Notes under the pieces: generated by a model
The model's input: the letters and a program-made list of their open reading frames with translations, nothing else
What the model was told of the DNA's origin: nothing
Databases searched by the model: none
Origin: JBDRLU01 sp043812795
Lineage (GTDB): Bacteria > Chloroflexota > Dehalococcoidia > Dehalococcoidales > UBA2162
NCBI GenBank assembly: GCA_043812795.1
Contig: JBDRLU010000057.1
Span: 1-41,849, forward strand
Length of the DNA stretch: 41,849 nucleotides
Reading direction: 5' to 3'
In this document: one piece after another, positions 16,369-24,333 of the stretch
Numbering within the stretch: position 1 is the first letter of the stretch
How the letters are laid out: each line of letters opens with the position of its first letter
Translations under genes and position numbers: made by a program

Positions 16369-17661
16369 CTACCTCTCCACTATCATGGCCATGCCCTGCC
16401 CGCCGCCGATGCACATGGATATCAGGCCGCGATGCAGGTTCTTCTGCTTCATTAGGTGCATAATAGTCACCATCAGCCGGGCGCCGGTGCAGCCAATAGG
16501 ATGTCCGAGTGAAATTCCGCCGCCGTTCAGGTTGGTATTTTCCGTGCTCATCTTAAGTTCTCTCATGCAGGCGATAGACTGAGAAGCAAAGGCTTCATTA
16601 AGTTCGATGATATCGATATCCTTGATGGCAATGCCCTCGGCCTTCATCGCCCTTCTGATGGCTGGAATCGGGCCCAGTCCCATGTACGCCGGGTCTACTC
16701 CTCCCGATGCAAATGATTTGATGGTCAGCCAGGGTTGGAGTTTAAGCTCGGCGGCTTTTTCTTTGGACATCAGGACGACGGCCGCAGCGGCGTCGTTGAT
16801 TCCGGAAGCATTGCCGGCAGTCACGGTGCCGTCTTTACGGAAGGCCGGACCTAATCGCGCCATTTTCTCCATACTGGTATCCATCGGGCGTTCATCGGTA
16901 TCGAACATAACCGGCGGCTCGCCTCTCCGCTGTGGAATAGGCACCGGCACTATTTCTTCCTTCAGGATACCGGATTTTATGGCGGCTCTGGCCCGCTGAT
17001 GGCTCAGCAGACCGAACTCATCCTGTTCCTGCCGGGAGATATTATATTTGCTGGCAATATTCTCGGCGGTGTTACCCATGTGATAGCCGTAAAATATTTC
17101 CCACAGGCCGTCATAGACCATCAGGTCGAGAAGGTCACCGCGGCAGTTAAGGTCCATGCGATAGCCCCAGCGTGCCTTGGGGAGGATATAGGGAGCCAAA
17201 CTCATGCTCTCCATGCCACCGGCGACGATGACATCAGCTTCGTCCAGTGTGATTGCCTGAGCACCGAGAGCGATGGCTTTCAAGCCCGAGGCACAGACTT
17301 TATTCACGGTAAAGGCGGTCGTTTCTTTCGGCAGACCGGCACCGATTGTCGCCTGGCGCGACGTATTTTGGCCCTGCCCGCCCTGGAGCACGTTGCCCAT
17401 AATTACTTCATCGATATGGACTTCTTTAAGAGCATTGTCCCAATCGTAGCGGGCTTTCTCCAGTTCCGTAAGTTCGGCTCCTTTAAAAGCATCCGGACCG
17501 TAGCCCAGGACTTCCTGGCTCGGCTTGGGTCGGATGCCGGCCTTGCGGACGGCTTCTTTGATGGCAATACTACCGAGTTGAACGACGGGTATATCCTTCA
17601 ACGCCCCACCAAAATTCCCGATAGCTGTGCGCGCGCCACTAACAACGACAACTTCTCTCAT
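16369..17661 (-). CDS. Acetyl-CoA C-acetyltransferase (thiolase)
   Basis: A 430-residue thiolase that condenses or cleaves acyl-CoA and acetyl-CoA. The nucleophile lies in NKVCASGLKAI (Cys123), and the C-terminal GHPIGCTGAR bears the catalytic His and Cys. Compared with the usual 390-residue enzyme there is an insertion of about 40 residues near 45-82, charged and helical. ATG 17659-17661 has GGAAGGA upstream; a TTG two codons earlier is less likely. No acyl-CoA dehydrogenase or hydratase is adjacent, so the direction, synthetic or degradative, cannot be told. Confidence 0.94.
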   Translation of the reverse strand: MREVVVVSGARTAIGNFGGALKDIPVVQLGSIAIKEAVRKAGIRPKPSQEVLGYGPDAFKGAELTELEKARYDWDNALKEVHIDEVIMGNVLQGGQGQNTSRQATIGAGLPKETTAFTVNKVCASGLKAIALGAQAITLDEADVIVAGGMESMSLAPYILPKARWGYRMDLNCRGDLLDLMVYDGLWEIFYGYHMGNTAENIASKYNISRQEQDEFGLLSHQRARAAIKSGILKEEIVPVPIPQRRGEPPVMFDTDERPMDTSMEKMARLGPAFRKDGTVTAGNASGINDAAAAVVLMSKEKAAELKLQPWLTIKSFASGGVDPAYMGLGPIPAIRRAMKAEGIAIKDIDIIELNEAFASQSIACMRELKMSTENTNLNGGGISLGHPIGCTGARLMVTIMHLMKQKNLHRGLISMCIGGGQGMAMIVER

Positions 17662-17787
17662 GAACAAATCCTTCCTTTTTTCTTATTAGCTTCATGCCGT
17701 CAGGTGGTTCGGTTGGTGTTTGAACGAAGCCGATATATTATAGCATACGGATTTATGTTGTATGTAATAGGCGACTTCCCGCTGCGC

Positions 17788-18162
17788 TCACTCCTGGTCG
17801 TCTTCCAGTTCCTTCAGTCTCGCATCGCTGATACCGAAGTGGTGGGCAATCTCGTGCTTGACCACACTCTGTATCCGAGCCTTAATCTCGTCGTCACCAT
17901 GGCAGATGGCCTCGATGGTCTGCTGGAAGATGGTTATTTTGTCGGGCAGGACAAGACCGTAGCCGCTGCCTCTTCTCGTACGGGGCACGCCTTCATACAG
18001 GCCGAGGAGAGTATGGTGGCGGTCCATCCCCATCCGCCTCATCTGGCTTATGGTCGGATGGTCTTCCACCACGACATCGACGTTTTCCATCATGGCGGCG
18101 AGTTCTTCCGGCAGGCCTTCCACCGCCTGGGCTACCAGCTCGCTAAACCTTTCTCTATCCAT
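17788..18162 (-). CDS. Zincin-like metallopeptidase family protein (DUF1025 type)
   Basis: A 124-residue protein with HEIAHHFG near the C-terminus, the H-E-x-x-H metal site of the small predicted metallopeptidase family. I place the start at ATG 18160-18162, which overlaps the end of the DUF2007 gene by 8 bases (ATGGATAG), suggesting coupled translation. The frame is open further upstream but that part lies inside the DUF2007 coding region. The family's substrate is unknown. Confidence 0.86.
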   Translation of the reverse strand: MDRERFSELVAQAVEGLPEELAAMMENVDVVVEDHPTISQMRRMGMDRHHTLLGLYEGVPRTRRGSGYGLVLPDKITIFQQTIEAICHGDDEIKARIQSVVKHEIAHHFGISDARLKELEDDQE

Positions 18163-18421
18163 CGGCCGGTCCGTTATCCTCAGACGGCTCTTGCGGCTCG
18201 ATGACATGTTTCGCCACTTCCGCCAGATGACGCGGTACCAGTATCTTTACCTGACTGATGCCATCCACCGTCAGTCCGTAGATTTTGCCGGCGGCATCGT
18301 ATTTCAACTGGACCGGAATACCTTCGCTTTCCAGGTGCGATTTGATGACACTGGCCGTCAATTCGCCCTGGACGACCCCGATAACAATAAACTCTAATTC
18401 TTCAGGCATTTCATTACTCAC
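18155..18421 (-). CDS. DUF2007-type small signalling-like protein
   Basis: An 88-residue protein with the DUF2007 layout: a first strand, then G-E-L-x-A-S-V-I-K-S-H-L-E-S-E-G-I-P helix, then a V-K-I-L-V-P-R strand. The Pfam family is called a putative prokaryotic signal transducing protein; no biochemical role is established. It overlaps the metallopeptidase gene by 8 bases and lies 157 bases from tRNA-Sec, which is on the opposite strand. Confidence 0.8.
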   Translation of the reverse strand: MSNEMPEELEFIVIGVVQGELTASVIKSHLESEGIPVQLKYDAAGKIYGLTVDGISQVKILVPRHLAEVAKHVIEPQEPSEDNGPADG

Positions 18422-18535
18422 TAGCTCTTATGTTACCCTCTCACGTAGGGTCCCGTCAAAACAAAAAGAGGATAATTACGGTACTTTTGTGGTAGTAACC
18501 CGGAAACAGAACGAGCTAGCTTTCTGGATAGCTTA

Positions 18536-18564
18536 TTGTGTGGGGTGGGGTAATGGGCTATACT
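18536..18564 (+). promoter_or_regulatory. Candidate tRNA-Sec promoter
   Basis: TTGTGT (18536-18541), a 17-base spacer and TATACT (18559-18564) resemble a sigma-70 promoter. The predicted start falls about seven bases before the first base of tRNA-Sec. The -35 is weak; the -10 is good. Confidence 0.5.
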
Positions 18565-18577
18565 TTAGTTGCGGTTC

Positions 18578-18671
18578 GGGAGCGGATAGGTCCCGGTGGG
18601 CTTCGCGGACTTCAAATCCGTCGGGAGGCATTTATGTCTCCGGTGGGTTCGACCCCCATGCGCTCCCGCCA
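18578..18671 (+). tRNA. selC: tRNA-Sec (anticodon UCA), CCA encoded
   Basis: A 94-base selenocysteine tRNA with an encoded CCA. The acceptor stem pairs 18578-18584 with 18661-18667; the eighth position (18585/18660) is G opposite G, so the usual bacterial eighth pair is not Watson-Crick. A six-base-pair D stem with a four-base loop, anticodon TCA at 18612-18614 in loop CTTCAAA, a long variable arm (18624-18641, eight possible pairs) and T loop TTCGACC (18648-18654) are all seen. The G discriminator is at 18668. This is the only tRNA in the window and matches the selA, selB and selD genes. Confidence 0.95.
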
Positions 18672-18775
18672 GAGATTAAATAATTGGTTGAATGCGCTTA
18701 TTTTACTCTTCAGGCCGGCGGCCAGAAGAAAACGTAGGTCAGAGAGACTCCATTTAGTTAAGGTAATTTCACGGG

Positions 18776-18810
18776 CCTGGCGGGTTCGACCTCCAGGTCG
18801 CTCTCGGCGG
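18776..18810 (+). other. tRNA-Sec 3'-end-like fragment
   Basis: Bases 18779-18810 resemble the 3' part of tRNA-Sec 137 bases earlier (GGxGGGTTCGACCxCCA followed by CGCTC-like sequence), with several differences and small indels. It also folds into a hairpin with CCTGG and CCAGG outer arms. No 5' half is present. It lies directly before the foreign-looking ATPase gene, so it could be a degraded attachment site left by integration next to tRNA-Sec, or simply a chance GC-rich hairpin. Confidence 0.35.
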
Positions 18811-18813
18811 CTA

Positions 18814-20337
18814 TTAGTGCTTTAATACAGAAGTATAGACTTCGCCAAACGCCAGCATAATTCTATTCACTTCCCCCAGATAATCGTCCAGAGACGGCTT
18901 TTCCTCACCCTCTTTTGCCAACTCCAAAGCGGCGGTTTCCGCAATGTAAAGTTCATCCCCGTTGAATTGCTCATATAGCCAGTATGTCTTGTTGATCACC
19001 AAACAGCGTCGTCCTTCTTTGTTGCCCCAAACTGAGCGAATCTGAGGCTCCAACGGTCTTACCTCCCAATCCGGCATTTTCCCGAGCCTTTTTAGCTTTC
19101 CCACGGCGCCTTCAGGTGGAGGAGTATTGGGTTCTCTTTTTATGGAGGCTATTTCCTGTGATTCTTGGACTTCTGGTCTATCTTTCTCTGATTGAGCTTC
19201 GGGACGTTTCCTGCCCATGTCTTCCGCAAGCCTAGCTGATAGGTCACTATATTTACTTAATAATTTAAAAGCCTCGATCATTAGTTCCCTTACTTGTGAT
19301 ACCCTCTTTTTTTCTTCTCGAGTTACACTCTCTTCTTCCTTCTGACTCAGCAATTCGTCAATATGTGGTTTTAGAATGTTGTACATGACGCTTTGAACTG
19401 CCATCCATTGGGGTGAGTCAGTATCAAAATCAGTTTTGTTGGGTAGAACTGGGACTTTGCTGATTTCAACTTCGCCTATTAGCGCGCCCAGCGAAGCTTT
19501 GTACCTGAAATCATGATGTCCGAAATACTCACCATCCCGAATGAGCCTTCCTTTTCTTAATAGTCGTATTCCGCCTACCACACTCGGGCCACCCCTTACC
19601 CGAACATCTCGTTTCAATCGCCCGATCCAACCTTCCACAGGGAATCCAAGCGCAGTCTTACGGTGAAATGGCTGCACTTTGAAGCCGTCGTACAAGGGCA
19701 GCCTCAAAGGTTTTATCTTGTCGTCATTTACAGTTATGCTGGCTTTTCCTTGCTCTAAGTATTCCCGATAAGTGTTGGATAGCTCAGCCTTCAGCCGATT
19801 TATATCTTGGCGGTGCTTCTTAAGTTTCCGAATCTCGAACTTGCAGTATCCAAGTCCAATATGCTTCTTATTCGTTATTGAAGTGACTGGGAAGGTCTTT
19901 GTCTCAATAGAAACGTCATCCCACTTGTCATCTTTGACCTCCCATATCATCTGTTCGTCCCATCGTTTGGTGTGCACTGTCCATGAGCTGCCCAAGTAGC
20001 CCATAGCAGCCTTTCCGCCCTGTCCATACTCGCCTATAGCATCTGTCTTAAGGTGTTCTCCCCAGCTAAGCCATCCCTCTAACTCCTTGACCCCCATGCC
20101 CTTCCCACCAGTATTTTCAACTAAGATGCAGTCCTTCGTAACCACGATATCGACATCAAGATGAGTTCCGCCTTGGACACCGTCGAATTCATCAAATGCA
20201 TTATCAACTAATTCGAGGACAGCTTCCGTCAAACCTGAGAACTGGGCCATTACGGACCTAAGTATTTTTCTAGTCAGTTTCTCCTCGAGCACAATTGTTT
20301 GCGATGTCTCCGGATTATCCTGCCCACCCGTATCCAT
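18814..20337 (-). CDS. GHKL (Hsp90/MutL/MORC-like) ATPase, possible defence protein
   Basis: A 507-residue protein with an N-terminal GHKL ATPase domain: N box ELVDNAFD (about 42-49), G1 motif NTGGKGMG (about 75-82) and G2 region GEYGQGGKAAMGYLGSS (about 102-118). The long C-terminal part, with a charged coiled segment near 330-360 and a linker rich in Glu and Pro, has no domain I recognise. I chose ATG 20335-20337 because GGGGAGGG lies four bases upstream; an ATG at 20403 overlaps the upstream gene by 50 bases. Such MutL/MORC-like ATPases are known in restriction-type defence loci, but here no nuclease, helicase or methylase is seen, so defence is inference. Composition is more AT-rich than neighbours. 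Confidence 0.82.
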   Translation of the reverse strand: MDTGGQDNPETSQTIVLEEKLTRKILRSVMAQFSGLTEAVLELVDNAFDEFDGVQGGTHLDVDIVVTKDCILVENTGGKGMGVKELEGWLSWGEHLKTDAIGEYGQGGKAAMGYLGSSWTVHTKRWDEQMIWEVKDDKWDDVSIETKTFPVTSITNKKHIGLGYCKFEIRKLKKHRQDINRLKAELSNTYREYLEQGKASITVNDDKIKPLRLPLYDGFKVQPFHRKTALGFPVEGWIGRLKRDVRVRGGPSVVGGIRLLRKGRLIRDGEYFGHHDFRYKASLGALIGEVEISKVPVLPNKTDFDTDSPQWMAVQSVMYNILKPHIDELLSQKEEESVTREEKKRVSQVRELMIEAFKLLSKYSDLSARLAEDMGRKRPEAQSEKDRPEVQESQEIASIKREPNTPPPEGAVGKLKRLGKMPDWEVRPLEPQIRSVWGNKEGRRCLVINKTYWLYEQFNGDELYIAETAALELAKEGEEKPSLDDYLGEVNRIMLAFGEVYTSVLKH

Positions 20338-20353
20338 GTTACCCTCCCCGACA

Positions 20354-20590
20354 TCAGAGCCTGAATTTTCTTCTAGCTCTTGAACCGAATTTCGACCTGA
20401 CATCCCTGACCTGTTTGTTTATAGCTCCGAACATCTTGGCCACGTCCTCAGGTTCGTAATTGTATCTCCTCTTATCAGCTAGATTACCAAGCAGTCTAAT
20501 TCTTTCGAGCGCGGAGTTCGTTCGAGCTTCAGCAACTCTCTTGAATCGCTGTTCGGCTGTTTCATTAGGATTTACTCTTCTTCTTGGCAT
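20354..20590 (-). CDS. Small basic conserved-looking protein (78 residues)
   Basis: A 78-residue, highly basic protein (starts M-P-R-R-R-V-N-P-N-E-T) with two predicted helices, the second around EDVAKMFGAINKQVRDVRSKF. It resembles small proteins often found before ATP-binding or restriction-type genes, possibly a DNA-binding or partner protein, but I cannot name a family. It ends 16 bases before the preferred start of the GHKL ATPase and is co-oriented, so the two form an operon. Bases just upstream (20591-20706) are AT-rich and probably hold the promoter. Confidence 0.7.
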   Translation of the reverse strand: MPRRRVNPNETAEQRFKRVAEARTNSALERIRLLGNLADKRRYNYEPEDVAKMFGAINKQVRDVRSKFGSRARRKFRL

Positions 20591-20706
20591 AATATCTAAT
20601 AGCTACATGATATGCTTAAATCTTATCATATATTTTGAAAAATATCAATGTAGTTGCATAATTATTTCATAATAGGTGGATATAAGTGGTTTTTTCTTAC
20701 CTTAGT

Positions 20707-22557
20707 CTAATACAGCACCCTCTCGTCGCCCACCCGCCGGGTGATTTTCTTTTCGTCCAGATGTTCCAAAAGAGCCTGGGCGTATTTGCGGCTGGTCTGG
20801 AATAAATCGCGGACTTCGGCCAGGGTGACTTTGCCGTGCGTTTTGATGTGGGCGGTGACTTTGGTCACCATGTCATTATAGGCGGTGGCGGCAAAGACCA
20901 CGCTGTCGCTGACCTTGACCACCTGCTGCTGCTCGATGAGCAGGTTGAGCAGGTCCGGCTCAGGGATAACGTCGCCGGGAGGCGAGTACGGGTTTTTAGC
21001 CAGGGCCTGCAGAAAGACGTCTATTTTAGCCTGCTGGGCGGGCGTAAGCTTGACCTGGTGCGAGGGCAGGCGGACAACCAGTCCTTCGTCCTTTATCACG
21101 CCCTCACCGGCTAGCTTCGACCAGACGGCAGGCGGGTACTTGTTTATTTTCATGCGGCTGGCCAGTTCCGATTTGGGCATCCCGGCCCGGGCGGGAAACT
21201 TGTTATGGTATTCCGTCAGGACGGCGGTTATTTCTTTCTTCAAATTCGCCCAGCCGTGGGCGGTGAGGAAAAGGCGGTGCTCGCCCTGGCCTATCTCGAT
21301 TACTCCTTTCTGTTTGAGGAGAGTATCGAGGGCGGGCCGGGCTTCATTTTCCGGTAGCTGGCATTGGGCGAGCATATCCGATAGTTCCATCGGTTGCCGG
21401 GCTTCGAGGCAGGCTAACAATATTTCTTCGGGCGTGCCTTTCTCCATGGCCTTCAGCTTTTCGATGACGGCTGGGCGGGAACGGCGTAATCTGGTAGCAT
21501 GAGCGTCCACAATCTTGCCGCCCCCCAGTGTCTCCATCGGGGAGCGGATGATAAAATGGTCGCCCTTGACCAGAGCTACGGGACTCGCCAGCACGACCTG
21601 CGCCCAGGCCGTCTCCCCGGGCATCAGCCTGTCTTTTTCAAGCAGGCGGACTTTACCCATCACTTCGGCGGCACCGGTATGGAAACTGACATTGGCATTG
21701 TGCAGCAGGGGGCGGCGCAAATAAGAAATCAAACGGAGCTGGACGCTGACCATCGTCGTCGGTACCAGCCAGCCGGGTCTGGTCACCACATCGCCCCTTG
21801 TAACCTCGGCGGTGTTAATCCCGACCAGATTCACGGCAACACGACTGCCGGGGGCGGCGTTATCGATGCGGGCACGGTGGGTCTGCAAGCCACGAATGCG
21901 CGATTTCAATCCGGCGGGAACAATTTCAACCTCCTGGCCGGTGGTAAATGAGCCGTCAATCAGGGTTCCAGTCACCACGGTCCCGGCCCCGGCGATGGTG
22001 AAAACGCGGTCGATGGGTAGGCGAGGCCGTCCGATGTCCTGTTTCGGTTCGGTGGTAGCGAGCAACTTATCTATCATGGCCGTCAGTTCGGGCAGGCCTT
22101 CTTTAGTGACAACCGAGACGGCAATGATGGGAGCATCGGCAATGGTCGTCGGTTTAATCAGTTCTTCGACATCCATCCGCACCAGCGTGAGCCATTCCTC
22201 GTCCACCAGGTCCTTTTTGGTCAGGACGACGATGCCTCTTTTTATCTCCAGCAAATCGATAATGGCGAGGTGCTCGCGGGTCTGCGGCATGACACCCTCG
22301 TTGGCCGCGATAACCAGCAGAGCAAGGTCGATGCCGCCCACGCCGGCGAGCATGTTCTTGACAAAGCGCTCGTGGCCGGGTACATCGACGATACCGACTT
22401 CCTGGCCGCTCGGCAGTTTCAGCCAGCCGAAGCCGAGGTCGATGGTCATGCCCCGTTCCTGCTCCTCACGGAGACGGTCGGGGTCAACTCCGGTCAGGGC
22501 TTTGATTAAAGCCGACTTCCCGTGGTCGATATGTCCGGCGGTACCCAGTACAAACAT
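20707..22557 (-). CDS. selB: Selenocysteine-specific elongation factor SelB
   Basis: A 616-residue translational GTPase that delivers Sec-tRNA-Sec to UGA codons through binding a SECIS hairpin. The GTP-binding domain has GHIDHGKS (8-15), DVPGHE and TKKD motifs; EF-Tu-like barrel domains follow. The C-terminal 240 residues hold the winged-helix repeats that bind SECIS RNA. The length equals that of E. coli SelB. A GGAG six to seven bases before ATG 22555-22557 supports the start. It follows selA on the same strand, separated by a 225-base repeat region. Confidence 0.95.
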   Translation of the reverse strand: MFVLGTAGHIDHGKSALIKALTGVDPDRLREEQERGMTIDLGFGWLKLPSGQEVGIVDVPGHERFVKNMLAGVGGIDLALLVIAANEGVMPQTREHLAIIDLLEIKRGIVVLTKKDLVDEEWLTLVRMDVEELIKPTTIADAPIIAVSVVTKEGLPELTAMIDKLLATTEPKQDIGRPRLPIDRVFTIAGAGTVVTGTLIDGSFTTGQEVEIVPAGLKSRIRGLQTHRARIDNAAPGSRVAVNLVGINTAEVTRGDVVTRPGWLVPTTMVSVQLRLISYLRRPLLHNANVSFHTGAAEVMGKVRLLEKDRLMPGETAWAQVVLASPVALVKGDHFIIRSPMETLGGGKIVDAHATRLRRSRPAVIEKLKAMEKGTPEEILLACLEARQPMELSDMLAQCQLPENEARPALDTLLKQKGVIEIGQGEHRLFLTAHGWANLKKEITAVLTEYHNKFPARAGMPKSELASRMKINKYPPAVWSKLAGEGVIKDEGLVVRLPSHQVKLTPAQQAKIDVFLQALAKNPYSPPGDVIPEPDLLNLLIEQQQVVKVSDSVVFAATAYNDMVTKVTAHIKTHGKVTLAEVRDLFQTSRKYAQALLEHLDEKKITRRVGDERVLY

Positions 22558-22614
22558 CTAAACTCCGATGCAGTGATTTAACTTACCTGTCAATGTCTTG
22601 GTTGAATCAAGATT

Positions 22615-22775
22615 CGACTTTACTCTGACTCCTCACCCTTTATCCCTTCAGGGAGAACCCATCAGGGTGAACCCTCTCATCTTACGAAAAGGAGAGGGAA
22701 GTAGTTTTAGAGGGGGGTAGGTACCCCTCTCTAACTTACACTCCCCCTTCCCTATGTAGGGAAGGGGGCAGGGGG
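22615..22775. repeat. Palindromic repeat region between selB and selA
   Basis: The selA-selB gap holds several inverted sequences. A perfect 12-bp hairpin has arms CCCCCTTCCCTA (22743-22754) and TAGGGAAGGGGG (22757-22768) around a two-base centre. A second has AGAGGGG and CCCCTCT arms near 22710-22735. A CTCACCCT/AGGGTGA pair lies to the left. No coding frame is convincing. It looks like a MITE or palindromic element; it may also act as a terminator or attenuator between selA and selB. Confidence 0.6.
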
Positions 22776-22782
22776 GATGGGT

Positions 22783-24165
22783 CTAACTGGAATTCGTTAA
22801 ACTTTTTAATGTCTGGATGACCAGTCCGTCATCTTCAGGCAGGACAGAGCGAGGGTCGAGCAAAAGGGTGTCGCCGCTGATACGCCCGACGATAGGGGTC
22901 GGGCCAGTACGCAGCCGGTGGGCCAGATTTTGCGCCAGGCTCGACCCTTTCTTCCTCGTCTTATCCCCGATGGCAACCAGCTTCGTCGGTAAAGTGGCGC
23001 CGGGGAGACTACCGCCGCCAATCATGCTTTCTCCATTGAGGAGCCGCGCTGTTTCGCCGACCGCCGCCGCCCAGAACCGTGCCCGCCGTTCGATATCGGC
23101 TACGGGAGTAGCAATCATCCGCCAGACCGGTATCTTACTGACCGCTTCACCTCTCAGATAGTAGCCGAGGGTGACCACGAGTCCGGCCAACCTCACTTTA
23201 TCCACGCGTAGTGCCCGCACCAAAGGATGTTTTTTCAGCTTATCGATAAACTGCTTCTTCCCCACGATAATGCCGGCCTGCGGACCGCCGAGCAACTTGT
23301 CTCCGGAGAAGAAAACAAGGTCGGCACCGAGAGCAATGCTCTGTTGTACCATCGGTTCCGCCGCCAGCCCGAAAGCAGTGGTATCCAGCAAGCAGCCGCT
23401 GCCGATGTCATCGAAAATAGGCAGAGCGTGCTGCCGGCCGAGAGCCACGAGTTCTTCGAGTGTGACCGAATGGGTGAAACCGACCACCTGAAAATTGCTG
23501 GAATGGACACGTAACATGGCGGCCGTCCGCGGGGTGATGGCCTGCTCATAATCGGTAATATAGGTGCAGTTGGTGGTACCTACCTCGACCAGCTTGGCTC
23601 CGCTCTGACGCATAACTTCCGGGATACGGAAACCACCGCCGATTTCTACCGCCTGTCCCCGTGAGACAATTATCTCCTTTCTCCGGGCAAGGATGGTCAG
23701 GCCGAGCAACACGGCAGAAGCGTTATTATTGACCACCAGGGCGGCTTCGGCGCCGGTCAACCGGCACAACAACGACTCGATATGGGTATCTCGGGAACCT
23801 CTCGCCCCGCTCTCCAGGTCGAATTCCAGATTGCTATAGCCCTTGGCCACGGTATCCATAGCGGCAATAGTTTCCGGGCTGAGCGGCGCTCTACCCAGAT
23901 TCGTGTGCAAGACGACGCCGGTAGCATTAATCACCGGCCTCAGACCTGGCTTCTCCAGTCCCTGTAGCTGAGTCTCGATAGAATCGACTATTTCATCAAA
24001 AGAGTGGCCGGGCTTTCCCGAAGCGATTAAAAAGCGCTCCTGCTCGAGGCGTTGCCTTACCAGATTGAGCAGCAAATCGTGCGGATACTTTCCTTCGAAT
24101 TGCTTTAGCCGCTTATCGGAAATTACTCTATCGACGCTGGGTAAATGACGGAATTGATTATCCAT
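22783..24165 (-). CDS. selA: L-seryl-tRNA(Sec) selenium transferase SelA
   Basis: A 460-residue PLP enzyme that converts Ser-tRNA-Sec to Sec-tRNA-Sec using selenophosphate. The PLP-binding lysine is K290 in VFFSGDKLLGGPQAG. N-terminal blocks LRPVINATGVVLHTNLGR and the NNNASAVLL stretch are characteristic. Length matches bacterial SelA. Together with selB, tRNA-Sec and selD it completes selenocysteine insertion in the window. A clear ribosome site is not seen before ATG 24163-24165. Confidence 0.96.
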   Translation of the reverse strand: MDNQFRHLPSVDRVISDKRLKQFEGKYPHDLLLNLVRQRLEQERFLIASGKPGHSFDEIVDSIETQLQGLEKPGLRPVINATGVVLHTNLGRAPLSPETIAAMDTVAKGYSNLEFDLESGARGSRDTHIESLLCRLTGAEAALVVNNNASAVLLGLTILARRKEIIVSRGQAVEIGGGFRIPEVMRQSGAKLVEVGTTNCTYITDYEQAITPRTAAMLRVHSSNFQVVGFTHSVTLEELVALGRQHALPIFDDIGSGCLLDTTAFGLAAEPMVQQSIALGADLVFFSGDKLLGGPQAGIIVGKKQFIDKLKKHPLVRALRVDKVRLAGLVVTLGYYLRGEAVSKIPVWRMIATPVADIERRARFWAAAVGETARLLNGESMIGGGSLPGATLPTKLVAIGDKTRKKGSSLAQNLAHRLRTGPTPIVGRISGDTLLLDPRSVLPEDDGLVIQTLKSLTNSS

Positions 24166-24333
24166 TGATTTTCAGCACCACGGCTATTCTAGCATATCCT
24201 GATTTACCATCAAAGCCTTGCCCTGACTCACCGGTAACATTACAAAACTGATTTGATTTATCTTCATATTTATGTGAGAATTAATTTTACGGGTAAACCA
24301 ATATCCAGTATCTTTCAATTTTAAGGTGATTTC

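Noticed and set aside
16999..18204. 401-codon plus-strand open frame
   Set aside because: It is antisense to the thiolase and metallopeptidase genes; the peptide has no domain features, while the minus-strand genes have clear catalytic motifs.
21812..22561. 249-codon plus-strand open frame
   Set aside because: It is the antisense shadow of the GTPase domain of selB and is Ser/Arg-rich, as expected from GC-rich antisense frames.
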